The notes: generated by a model not told the origin, from the sequence alone. Shown: positions 55,812 through 63,777, counted from the first letter of the stretch. The stretch: 64,000 bases of DNA from Paraburkholderia phosphatilytica (GCF_003443895.1 NZ_QQOA01000001.1:1-64000), one strand, 5' to 3'. Made by a program: numbers and translations.

Positions 55812-56819
55812 CTAGCGTCCGTCGGCGGACGAAGCGGCTCTGGCGGCCCGGCTGACCGACGACACCGGGCGCGATGTCATGCCGATCTCCGTCAACAGAC
55901 GCTGAGCGGCTTCTTCGAGACACGACACCATCAGCTGCGCGCTCGGCGTCAGGCCGCGGTTGCGGTTCCACAGCACACCGGCAGGACGGAGCAGGCGAGG
56001 CAGGCTCAGCGACAGGATGTGCAGCGGCTGCGCGGCGTCGTGCGCCGGCGTGCCGGACATCACCGCGATGAAATCGGAAATCTGCAGCTGCGCGCGCGCA
56101 ACGTGCACCGACAGCGTCTCGATGTAATTGTTGGTGAGCGGGACTTCGTGCGCTTCGAGCACACGCTCGAGCGGATCGCGCAGGATCGAGCCGGGCGGCG
56201 GCAGGATCCACGGAAACGGGCGCAGATCCGACCACGCAAGCGTCTTCCTGCGCGCAAGCGGATGATGACGGCCGGTGACGAGCGTCACCGGCTCTTCGAG
56301 CAGTTCCTTTTCCTCGAAGCTGCCGAGCGTATCCGGCGGCGGCAGACGGCCCACCACGAGGTCGAGATGGCCCTGCCACAGCTCCGGCAGCAGCGAAGAC
56401 GTGGTGCCCTCGACCACCACCGCGTTGGTGCCCGGCGAGCGCTGCTTCAGGAGGCTCAGCGCCTGCGGCAGCAGCACCGAGGCGGACGCCGGCAGCATGC
56501 CGATGCGAACCTTGCCCTCGGTGCCCGAACTCAGCGCCTTCAGTTCGTCGCGCGCCTGATGCAGGATGGTCAGCATCGACCGCGCGTGTCGGATCAGGCA
56601 ATCGCCGTATTGCGTGGGCACGAGGCCCTGCGCCGTGCGCGAAAACAGCGTAAGGCCGATCCCCCGCTCGAGTTCGGCGAGCGACTTGGACACGGCAGGC
56701 ACCGTCACGTGCGTGACGTCGGCGACCTGGGTCAGATTGCGGTACGTATCGATCGTGACGAGCAGGCGCAGGTGGCGCGCCTTCAGGTTGATCTGCAGGT
56801 ACCAGTCGAGCGCTGACAT
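55812..56819 (-). CDS. LysR-type regulator, copy 1
   Basis: 335 residues: N-terminal winged helix (LRLLVTIDTYRNLTQVADVTHVTVPAVSKSLAELER), then a two-lobed effector domain (RIGMLPASASVLLPQAL; LDLVVGRLPPP; PVTLVTGRHHPL). About 89 % identical by eye to the LysR at 61619-62566 over 308 residues, with an extra 20-residue Ser/Ala tail. It is last in the TctC-to-LysR run on the minus strand and also faces the Pht5 operon. The element at 56838-56853 is 18 nt upstream of its ATG, suggesting autoregulation. The effector is probably a pathway dicarboxylate (inference). Confidence 0.93.
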   Translation of the reverse strand: MSALDWYLQINLKARHLRLLVTIDTYRNLTQVADVTHVTVPAVSKSLAELERGIGLTLFSRTAQGLVPTQYGDCLIRHARSMLTILHQARDELKALSSGTEGKVRIGMLPASASVLLPQALSLLKQRSPGTNAVVVEGTTSSLLPELWQGHLDLVVGRLPPPDTLGSFEEKELLEEPVTLVTGRHHPLARRKTLAWSDLRPFPWILPPPGSILRDPLERVLEAHEVPLTNNYIETLSVHVARAQLQISDFIAVMSGTPAHDAAQPLHILSLSLPRLLRPAGVLWNRNRGLTPSAQLMVSCLEEAAQRLLTEIGMTSRPVSSVSRAARAASSADGR

Positions 56820-56837
56820 GTCCTGTCCTTCTTTCGA

Positions 56838-56853
56838 TTCACCGTCTCGTTAA
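56838..56853 (-). promoter_or_regulatory. Operator-like element before lysR copy 1 (copy 6)
   Basis: TTCACCGTCTCGTTAA, aligned base for base with TTTACCTTCTCGTTAA before the other lysR. Both stand 17-18 nt upstream of the start codon, a position where bound protein would block translation initiation or transcription. Confidence 0.55.
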
Positions 56854-56881
56854 GGAATGTCGCCGCGTGGCGGCAAGCGCG

Positions 56882-57412
56882 TCAGTCCTTCGGCTGCATC
56901 GCGTGCAGCGTCATGCCAAGCGAAATCGACGTGAAATAGCCCACCGTGACGAGCAGTTCGGCAATTACCGCGCGGCCGAGACCGGCGTCGTAACGCGCGA
57001 AACGCGCGTCGTCGATCGCGCCGCCCGCGAGAATGTCGTTCACCGCATCGCACACCAGACCGAAGCGATCGTCGCCCGCTTCCGGCCGGCGCTTCTCCAG
57101 AATCGCGGTCACGACGGCCTCGGGTACGCCGGACTTCAACGCATGCCGGCGATGATTCGCGATCACGTACGGCGCGTTCCAGAACACCGCGGTCGACAGA
57201 ATCGCCACTTCGCTTTCCGCTTCGCTCAGCACCGGCGAGTGGTCGACGTGCGTGCCGATGATCTCCATCCCTGCAGCCAGCTGCGGGTTGTGCAGCCAGA
57301 TGTTGAACGGCGTGGGGATGCGTCCGCGCCCTTCGCCCAGCTGCGCGATCACTTTTTGCTGCGCTTCGCTGGCCTGGTCCGGGTCGATCTTCGCGAGTCG
57401 GTTGTCCTTCAT
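56882..57412 (-). CDS. Carboxymuconolactone decarboxylase (AhpD-like) family protein
   Basis: 176 residues, all-helical: GRIPTPFNIWLHNPQLAAGMEIIGTHV, then LSEAESEVAILSTAVFWNAPYVIANHRRHALKSGV. It lacks the CxxC of the AhpD peroxidase group, so a catabolic role like carboxymuconolactone decarboxylase is more likely than redox. His and Glu in the ESEVAIL and ANHRRHA segments are typical of the family. It lies between the tctA and lysR genes, with 43 bp and 62 bp spacings. The substrate is not known. Confidence 0.82.
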   Translation of the reverse strand: MKDNRLAKIDPDQASEAQQKVIAQLGEGRGRIPTPFNIWLHNPQLAAGMEIIGTHVDHSPVLSEAESEVAILSTAVFWNAPYVIANHRRHALKSGVPEAVVTAILEKRRPEAGDDRFGLVCDAVNDILAGGAIDDARFARYDAGLGRAVIAELLVTVGYFTSISLGMTLHAMQPKD

Positions 57413-57455
57413 GTTCTGTCCTTCCAGTAAAAAAGAGGCTGAAGCAGCGCGATCG

Positions 57456-59498
57456 CTACGCGCCTGCCGCTGCGAGCGCGGGGAACCATTGGTCCATCAG
57501 GCTGCTCGGCCAGGGAATGTGGATGATCTGATTGAAGACCACGAAGATGAACGCCGTCACGCAGAACGCGAGGATCAGGCTGAGCCGCCAGGACTCGCGC
57601 CCCTCAACCCGCATGAACGCGACGATGATGAGCGGCACGGTCGGGATCATGCCGATCACGCCCATCGAAACGAGGAACGCGACGAACCAGCCGAAGAAGC
57701 GCAGGGCCCGCAGCAGCACCAGCTGGTTCGGCAGCTTTTCGTCGTGCTCGCTCGCCACGTCCATGTGGATGCCGCCGCCGGCGTGACCCGCTCCCGCTTT
57801 CGCCGGAATGACGAACACCTTGTACGCGAGACTGATGGAGCCCGCTGCGACGAGAATGCTCGCGACGACCGTCGGCCCGATGCGCGCCATCAGAAGCCAG
57901 CTTTGCGACGTCACCAGCATGTACAGGCCGATGCCGATGAAGAACACGTAGACGAGGTCTTCGAGCTTCAGCGCGATCTTGCCGCTCGGCCGCATCCGCG
58001 CGAGACCGCCGCTGCGGATCAGCTTGAAGAGCGGATTGAAGAACACCAGCGCCGCCATGATGAGCAGCACCATCACGACCGGCCGCGTCATCCAGTGCGT
58101 GCCGTAGCGCACGAACGAGATGGACATGTAGCGCTCCATCAGCACGCCGAGCACGAGACCGAGAATCAGCGGCGGCCGCGCCCATTTCAGCCGCTTCATG
58201 GTCCAGCCGATCAACCCCGCGATCAGCAGCACGAACAGGTCGCCCCAGCTGCGCGAACCCTGGAACGCGCCGACGTAGATGATCGGCATGATGACCGGCA
58301 GGATCAGCGTGTAGCGCAGCGTCGAGATCTTCGCGAACTGGCCGCTCAGCAGAAAGCACAGACCCGCGCCGAAGATGTTGGCGAGCGCGACCGACCACAC
58401 CATCGAATACGTCAGATCGAGATGCTTCGTCAGCATGTCGGGGCCGGGGATGAAGCCGTGGACCATCATCGCGCCGAGCAGGATGGCCTGCGCCGCGCCG
58501 CCGGGCACGCCGAACGACAGCATCGGCACGAGGCTGCCGCCCTCCCGCGCGTTGTTCGCCGCTTCCGGTGCGATCACGCCGCGCACGTCGCCGGTGGTGA
58601 AGGTCTCTTTCGCGCCCTTCGCGGTCTGCAGCGCGTGACCGTAGGCAATCCAGTCCGTCACCGCGCCGGTAATGCCGGGGATCGCACCGAGCACCGCGCC
58701 CAGCCCGCCGCAGCGAATCACGAGGAACCAGTTGCGCAGGCTGTCGCGCACGCCTTGCCGCATGCCGTGCAGCGAGTTGAATTCCACGTTCTCCGCGATC
58801 GCCGTGCGGCGGATCGCGAGTTCGCACAGCTCGGGCAACGCGAAGATGCCCAGAATGATCGGCACCAGCGGAATGCCATCCTGCAGATACAGCAGGTTGG
58901 CCGTCCAGCGCATCTGTCCGGTTTCGACGTTGGTGCCGATCATGCCCACCAGAATGCCGAAGCACGCGGCGACCACGCCGCGCAGCGGCGCGTTGCCCGA
59001 CAGCGCCGACACCATCGACACACCGAAGATGGTCAGCGCGAGCATTTCGGGCGTGCCGATGGACAGCACGAACGGCCGCACCAGCGGCAGCGAGAACGCG
59101 AGGATGATCGCGCCGATCAGGCCGCCGAACAGTGAAGACGTATAGCACGCGCTCAGCGCGCGCGCTGCTTCGCCGCGTTTGGTCATCGGCAGGCCGTCGA
59201 GCACGGTTGCCTGTGATGCCGCGTGACCGGGCACGCCGAACAGCACGGCCGGAATCACGTCCGACGTCGTGATGACCGACGCCATGCCGAGCAGCATCGC
59301 GAACGCCGCGTACGGGTCCATCGTGTAGGTGAACGGCACCAGCAGCGCGAAACCCGTGAGCCCGCCAATGCCAGGCAACAGCCCGATCGCCAGACCGACC
59401 ACGACGCCAAAGCAGAGGAAGATCAGACGATTGAACTGCAAGAGCGTCGTCAGCGCATGGCCCGCGGCCATCAGCGTTGCGTGGTTAAAGAAATCCAT
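57456..59498 (-). CDS. Tripartite tricarboxylate transporter permease, TctA-TctB fusion
   Basis: 680 residues: a TctA large permease (about 1-500; GLLPGIGGLTGFALLVPFTY, GVPGHAASQATVLDG, LGAIPGITGAVTDWIAYG, SFGVPGGAAQAILLGAMMVHG) joined to a TctB-like small permease (about 520-680; LEDLVYVFFIGIGLYML, then four TM helices). TctA and TctB are usually separate genes; no separate tctB is present here. Together with TctC it forms a secondary, binding-protein-dependent importer for di- or tricarboxylates. It lies 34 bp after the amidohydrolase gene. Confidence 0.9.
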   Translation of the reverse strand: MDFFNHATLMAAGHALTTLLQFNRLIFLCFGVVVGLAIGLLPGIGGLTGFALLVPFTYTMDPYAAFAMLLGMASVITTSDVIPAVLFGVPGHAASQATVLDGLPMTKRGEAARALSACYTSSLFGGLIGAIILAFSLPLVRPFVLSIGTPEMLALTIFGVSMVSALSGNAPLRGVVAACFGILVGMIGTNVETGQMRWTANLLYLQDGIPLVPIILGIFALPELCELAIRRTAIAENVEFNSLHGMRQGVRDSLRNWFLVIRCGGLGAVLGAIPGITGAVTDWIAYGHALQTAKGAKETFTTGDVRGVIAPEAANNAREGGSLVPMLSFGVPGGAAQAILLGAMMVHGFIPGPDMLTKHLDLTYSMVWSVALANIFGAGLCFLLSGQFAKISTLRYTLILPVIMPIIYVGAFQGSRSWGDLFVLLIAGLIGWTMKRLKWARPPLILGLVLGVLMERYMSISFVRYGTHWMTRPVVMVLLIMAALVFFNPLFKLIRSGGLARMRPSGKIALKLEDLVYVFFIGIGLYMLVTSQSWLLMARIGPTVVASILVAAGSISLAYKVFVIPAKAGAGHAGGGIHMDVASEHDEKLPNQLVLLRALRFFGWFVAFLVSMGVIGMIPTVPLIIVAFMRVEGRESWRLSLILAFCVTAFIFVVFNQIIHIPWPSSLMDQWFPALAAAGA

Positions 59499-59532
59499 TG
59501 GTCATCCTGATTAGCGGGCGGGCTCAGCGGAC

Positions 59533-60387
59533 TCAGTCGGCAAGCATCGGATACAGCAGCCGCGCCGTGCGGCCCCAGACCCATGCGCGCTCGTCGTCGC
59601 TCAAACTTGCGAAGCAGGCGTGACCTTGATCGATCAGCTTCTTCAGCGGGCCGGCGGAAGCCGGATAGTTCGAACCGAACGCGAGGTGATCCGCGCCGAA
59701 CACCTTCACGAGATGCGTGAAGAACGCGTCGGCGCCACCAGGCGCTGCCTGCGCGAGATCGAACGTGCGCGGCGTGATCTTCATGTAGACGTTGTCGTAC
59801 TGCGCGAGCTCGAACAGCGCCGCGCAACGCGGGTACGGTGCGCCTTCGTCGAGCGTGGGACGCGCGCAGTGATCGAGCGCGATCTTCACCGTCGGGAAAC
59901 GTTGCGCCAGTTCGGCCACCATCGACAAACCGTCCGGCGTGGTCTGCACCGCCATCGTCATGCCGATCTCCGCGCAACGCTCCCAGATCGGGAAGGTCGC
60001 CGGATTGACCAGCCAGCTGCCGTCGTTCTGATGCGTCGCGCCACCCGTGAACAGACGGATGCCGCCCATGCCGTTCGCGAGCCAGTGGTCGAACGTCTTC
60101 AGCGCGTCGGGCGCCAGCAGGTCGAACGAATAGACGCCGGTGAAGCGCTTCGGATCCTGCGCCACGCTGTCGGCCACATAGCTGTTGTTGGTGCCATAGG
60201 TCGTCGACGAATGCACGATGGCGGCCTTCGCCACGCCGGCTTCATCCATCTCCGCGATCATCTGTTCGAACGTGACGGGACGCGTGGCGGACCAGTTCGA
60301 ACGATGTCCATGCTGCGGAGCGATGGGGTAGCGGACCGTATCCGTCGAAATGATGTGCGGATGGATATCGATGATTTCGGGCGTCAT
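59533..60387 (-). CDS. Amidohydrolase-family lactonase-like protein, copy B
   Basis: 284 residues, paralogue of 52592-53440 (shared MDEAGVAKAAIVHSSTTYG core). His9 and His11 (DIHPHII), His173 (ALDHCARP) and Asn240 in FGSNYP in place of the usual Asp, as in copy A. Same LigI/COG3618-type fold. It is enclosed by tctC (15 bp before) and tctA, so it is expressed with the transporter and probably acts on the imported compound first. Reaction inferred. Confidence 0.82.
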   Translation of the reverse strand: MTPEIIDIHPHIISTDTVRYPIAPQHGHRSNWSATRPVTFEQMIAEMDEAGVAKAAIVHSSTTYGTNNSYVADSVAQDPKRFTGVYSFDLLAPDALKTFDHWLANGMGGIRLFTGGATHQNDGSWLVNPATFPIWERCAEIGMTMAVQTTPDGLSMVAELAQRFPTVKIALDHCARPTLDEGAPYPRCAALFELAQYDNVYMKITPRTFDLAQAAPGGADAFFTHLVKVFGADHLAFGSNYPASAGPLKKLIDQGHACFASLSDDERAWVWGRTARLLYPMLAD

Positions 60388-60402
60388 GTCGGGTAGACCT
60401 CG

Positions 60403-61443
60403 TTATTGCGGACTGAAAATAAGCTTGCGCGCGCTCTCGAGTTGCGACTCGGGCGTCGCGTACAGCTTGCTGACGATTTGCTCCACCGCGTTTCCGTCGA
60501 TCGGATCGATCGGGAAGCCTGAGTTTTTCATCGCGTCGATGAAGTCGGGGTCCGCGATCGTCTTTGCGAAGGCGGCGCGCAACGCGGCGAGACGATCTTC
60601 CGGCACGCCCATCGGCACGGCGATCGGACGGCCGGCCTGGAACGGCAGCAGGAACAGGTTGAAGAGCGCCTTCGTAGCCGGATCGGTAATGTAGTCGCTC
60701 AGGTTCGGCACGTCGGTATAGCCCGCCGGGCTGGTCCAGCCGAGATGCAGCAGCACCTTCATCTTGCCGTTGGCGAGCATGCGCGCCGCTTCGCCCTGCT
60801 GCAGGCCGTCGATGGTCGAAGCCCAGCCGTCGACCTCGCCGCGCTGCATCGCCAGATACACTTCGCCGCGGCCCGTATAGCCAGGCACGATGCTCATCTT
60901 CGTGCCGAGATACTCGTTGAGCAGCGCGGGCAGCGTGCGGTCTTCGTTCGCGTAGCCGGTTGCGCCGATGTAGATCGTCTTCTTCGTGAGCGCGTTCTCG
61001 GTGGTCACGCCGGTCCGGCTCATCGCGACGATGCAGTACTGCACCGTGTTGAGACTGCCGAGCCACCTCACCTTGCGCGGGTCGAAGCGGTTCTGCCGCT
61101 GGTCGAGCAGCGGGATATAGAGGTTGTTGCGCTGAAGGAAGCCGATGACGGTGCCGTCGTTGGGTTGCTTCGACTGAAGCGAGGCCGCGGCCACCATGCC
61201 GCCCGCGCCAACCACGTTCATCACCACGGCCTGAGGATGACCGGGAAGGTACTTGGGGAAGAAGCGCGCGAACTGGCGCGCGATGATGTCCGTTGGCGTG
61301 CCTGCATCGGCGCTGACGACGAGCGTGACGGTCTTGCCGTGATAGAAGTTTTCGACCGACTGACCAAAGACCGGTCCAGCAACCGCCATCGCGGCAACAC
61401 ATAGCAGCGCCGCGCAAGCGCGAATTGCTTTCCTGCAGTTCAT
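60403..61443 (-). CDS. TctC-type periplasmic solute-binding protein (TTT transporter)
   Basis: 346 residues from ATG 61443. Sec signal cut after VFG (about residue 27), then the Bug/TctC pattern FYHGKTVTLVVSADAGTPTDIIARQFARFFPKYL, VGAGGMVAAASLQSKQPNDGTVIG and a conserved YIGATGYANEDR substrate loop. Bug-family proteins bind carboxylates through backbone amides and two waters, which fits an organic polycarboxylate. First gene of the transporter operon, with operator copy 4 upstream. Confidence 0.9.
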   Translation of the reverse strand: MNCRKAIRACAALLCVAAMAVAGPVFGQSVENFYHGKTVTLVVSADAGTPTDIIARQFARFFPKYLPGHPQAVVMNVVGAGGMVAAASLQSKQPNDGTVIGFLQRNNLYIPLLDQRQNRFDPRKVRWLGSLNTVQYCIVAMSRTGVTTENALTKKTIYIGATGYANEDRTLPALLNEYLGTKMSIVPGYTGRGEVYLAMQRGEVDGWASTIDGLQQGEAARMLANGKMKVLLHLGWTSPAGYTDVPNLSDYITDPATKALFNLFLLPFQAGRPIAVPMGVPEDRLAALRAAFAKTIADPDFIDAMKNSGFPIDPIDGNAVEQIVSKLYATPESQLESARKLIFSPQ

Positions 61444-61552
61444 AGCCGTCCTGTCTCCTGATCTTGACCGCGCTCCACCGTCGAAACAAGCCGGAAAACG
61501 TCTCAGCTCCGGGGGTGGGTCGCGTTGCGTCCAGTCATAGTCGATTGAACGC

Positions 61553-61582
61553 ACCCAGTTTTGCCTGCGCGGCAAAATGGGT
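61553..61582. repeat. Large inverted repeat between tctC and lysR copy 2
   Basis: ACCCA-G-TTTTGCC (61553-61565) pairs with GGCAAAA-TGGGT (61571-61582) around TGCGC, with one bulged G; TCGATTGA and TCAATTGA flank it outside. It may terminate lysR copy 2 or be part of the tctC regulatory region together with operator copy 4. Confidence 0.6.
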
Positions 61583-61625
61583 CAATTGAGAAAAACGGCA
61601 GCAGGTTTGAGCAAACGGTTAAGCC
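61582..61625 (-). promoter_or_regulatory. Conserved operator/promoter element, copy 4
   Basis: The core TTGAGCAAACGGTTAA (61607-61622) follows TCAATTGAGAAAAACGGCAG. Order and spacing match copies 1-3, with the weakest left arm. The core overlaps the TAA stop of lysR copy 2 (61619-61621). About 160 bp upstream of tctC. Confidence 0.6.
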
Positions 61626-62566
61626 CCGTGCGCCTTGGCGGCTAGCCGCTGGGCGGCCTCTTCGAGGCACGCTACCATCAGCCGCGCGCTAGGCGTGAGG
61701 CCGCGGTTGCGGTTCCATAGCACGCCGGCCGGACGCAGCAGTCGAGGCAGGCTCAAGGGCAGCGCATGCAGCGGCTGCGTGGCGTCGTTCGCGGGGGTAT
61801 CGCCCATCACGGCGATGAAATCGGAGACCTGCAGGTGCGCGCGCACCACGTGAATGGACAGGGTTTCGATGTAGTTGTTGGTGAGCGGCACGTCGTTCGC
61901 TTCGAGTGCGCGCTCCAGCGGATCGCGCAGGATCGAGCCGATCGGCGGGAGTATCCACGGATACGGCAGCAGATCCGACCACGACAGGTGCTTCCTGCGC
62001 GCGAGCGGATGATGACGGCCCGTAACGAGCGTGACCGGCTCTTCGAGCAGCTCTTTTTCTTCGAAGCTGCCGAGCGTATCCGGCGGCGGCAGCCGACCCA
62101 CCACGAGATCTAAACGCCCTTGCCACAGCTCCGGCAACAGCGAAGACGTGGTGCCTTCGATCACCACCACGTTGGTGCCCGGCGAGCGCTGCTTCAGGAG
62201 GCCTAGCGCCTGCGGCAGCAGTACCGAAGCCGATGCGGGCAGCATGCCGATATGCACCTTGCCCTCGGTGCCTGAGCTCAACGCCTTGAGTTCGTCGCGC
62301 GCCTGATGAAGGATGGCGAGCATGGACCGCGCGTGGCGGATCAGGCACTCGCCGTACTGTGTGGGCACGAGCCCCTGCGCGGTGCGCGAGAACAGCGTGA
62401 GCCCGAGGCCGCGTTCGAGTTCGGCCAGCGACTTCGACACCGCAGGCACGGTGACGTGCGTGACGTCGGCGACCTGGGTCAGATTGCGGTATGTGTCGAC
62501 CGCTACCAGCAGGTGCAGGTGTCGCGCCTTCAGATTGACCTGCAGATACCAGTCGAGCTCCGACAC
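61619..62566 (-). CDS. LysR-type regulator, copy 2
   Basis: 315 residues, about 89 % identical by eye to copy 1 (55812-56819) over 308 residues. Differences fall mostly in the effector lobes and C-terminus; the helix-turn-helix (LTQVADVTHVTVPAVSKSLAELERG) is unchanged, so both should recognise the same DNA. The two copies flank the transporter operon, which suggests tandem duplication. Operator-like TTTACCTTCTCGTTAA lies 17 nt before its ATG. Divergent from the Tat-exported binding protein at 62761. Confidence 0.93.
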   Translation of the reverse strand: MSELDWYLQVNLKARHLHLLVAVDTYRNLTQVADVTHVTVPAVSKSLAELERGLGLTLFSRTAQGLVPTQYGECLIRHARSMLAILHQARDELKALSSGTEGKVHIGMLPASASVLLPQALGLLKQRSPGTNVVVIEGTTSSLLPELWQGRLDLVVGRLPPPDTLGSFEEKELLEEPVTLVTGRHHPLARRKHLSWSDLLPYPWILPPIGSILRDPLERALEANDVPLTNNYIETLSIHVVRAHLQVSDFIAVMGDTPANDATQPLHALPLSLPRLLRPAGVLWNRNRGLTPSARLMVACLEEAAQRLAAKAHGA

Positions 62567-62583
62567 GTCGCGCTCCTCCCCTT

Positions 62584-62599
62584 TTACCTTCTCGTTAAA
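62584..62599. promoter_or_regulatory. Operator-like element before lysR copy 2 (copy 7)
   Basis: TTTACCTTCTCGTTAA, equivalent to copy 6 before the other lysR. It also lies in the divergent promoter region of the binding-protein gene starting at 62761, the usual position of a LysR site controlling both genes. Confidence 0.55.
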
Positions 62600-62760
62600 C
62601 CTTCGGCCATTTTACTCAATTCCGTGAGGCCAAGGCCGCTGGCATCATCAGCTCGCGCCGCTCGAAAGCGATGCGGGACCCGTCACGCGCCGCGCTTCGA
62701 TGCACGACTTCTACACCATCACGATGATCCGCCGGCACGACCGGCGTACGGAGACAGCCC

Positions 62761-63777
62761 ATGACGCATATCGCGAGCCGCCGCCGTTTTCTACGCAACA
62801 CCGGCCTCCTCGGGCTCGGCGTCATGACGAGCGGGCTTGCCGCGCCGTACGTCGCGCGGGCCGCGTCCACCCCGATCCGCGTGGTCAGCAACCCTGGGCT
62901 CGAGAATGCCACGCTGAACGCGCTGATGGACGAACAGGGCTACTTCAGGAAGTTCGGCGCCGACGTGCGCCTCATTGAAATTCCCGGCGCCACGGGTCCG
63001 TTCGATGCAATCGCCGCGGGCGCCGCGGACGTTTGCATGGTCTCCGGTTACAACCGCGTGCTGCCGAGAATCGCGCAAGGCGCGAAGGTCAAGATCGTTG
63101 GCGCGGGCATGAGAAAGTGCGCGTTGACGGTGTTCGCGCGGCCCGATGGCATCACGAAGCTCGCCGATCTGCCGGGCAAGACCGTCGCGGTCGGCCCGGC
63201 CAAAGGTCTGTTGCGCTCGCTGATGCTGGAACTGATGAAGGAAAAGGGCATCGACAGCTCGCAGGTGAATTTCGTCGACAAGGGCAGCAACGACGAGTGC
63301 TATGAAGCGGTCGTCAAAGGCGAAGCCGATGCCTGCTGCGCGAGCGTCTCGCATCTGAACGACCGCGACGGACTTCGCGTGATCAGCGAAGGCGACATGT
63401 GGCAGGCGTTGCCGCGATGCATTTTCCAGACGGCCTACGCGTCCGATCTCGCGATTGCGGACAAGCACGACGGCATGGTCGCGGTCATGGCAGCCTATGG
63501 CGCGCTGTACGAGTACATGATGTCGCCGGCCGCGCACGATGCATTCTTCGACGCGCGCAAACGTGCGCAAAAGAAATTCGACCAGGCGTCGGCCCAGGCG
63601 ATCTGGGAATTCAACCAGATGCAACGGCCCTATTCCCGCGATCTCTCGCTGACCGACGACGACGTCGGCTATCTGCAGGACATGGATATCGGCCTTGGCA
63701 GTTTGACCCGCAGGCAGCCGATCGCCGAAGTGGCCGATATGTCGGCGGCGCAAGCGGCGGTGAAACTGCTCGGCTAG
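62761..63777 (+). CDS. Tat-exported ABC-type substrate-binding protein (NMT1/NitT-TauT-like)
   Basis: 338 residues from ATG 62761 (GGAGACAG upstream). A twin-arginine signal (SRRRFLRN, residues 6-13, then a hydrophobic stretch and AARA-type cleavage near residue 35) sends a folded protein to the periplasm. The body fits the NMT1/SsuA-like fold: VVSNPGLENATLNALMDEQGYFRKFGADVRL, then LPGKTVAVGPAKGLLRSLMLELM. No permease or ATPase genes follow in the window, so its partner is elsewhere or it is an orphan. Divergent from lysR copy 2, which suggests it belongs to the same regulon. Confidence 0.85.
   Translation: MTHIASRRRFLRNTGLLGLGVMTSGLAAPYVARAASTPIRVVSNPGLENATLNALMDEQGYFRKFGADVRLIEIPGATGPFDAIAAGAADVCMVSGYNRVLPRIAQGAKVKIVGAGMRKCALTVFARPDGITKLADLPGKTVAVGPAKGLLRSLMLELMKEKGIDSSQVNFVDKGSNDECYEAVVKGEADACCASVSHLNDRDGLRVISEGDMWQALPRCIFQTAYASDLAIADKHDGMVAVMAAYGALYEYMMSPAAHDAFFDARKRAQKKFDQASAQAIWEFNQMQRPYSRDLSLTDDDVGYLQDMDIGLGSLTRRQPIAEVADMSAAQAAVKLLG

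Noticed and set aside
57252..59135. A 627-codon plus-strand frame opposite the tctA-tctB fusion
   Set aside because: His/Arg/Asp-rich shadow of a membrane-protein gene with clear TctA signatures.
61553..61582. Reading the large inverted repeat as a standard Rho-independent terminator of lysR copy 2
   Set aside because: The stem is good but no T-run follows on the minus strand (the following bases are GCG), so it is reported as an inverted repeat only.
46301..62599. Classical LysR box T-N11-A in the shared operator
   Set aside because: The aligned cores give T-N12/13-A symmetry instead, so I describe the site as an inverted repeat and do not claim the textbook LysR box.
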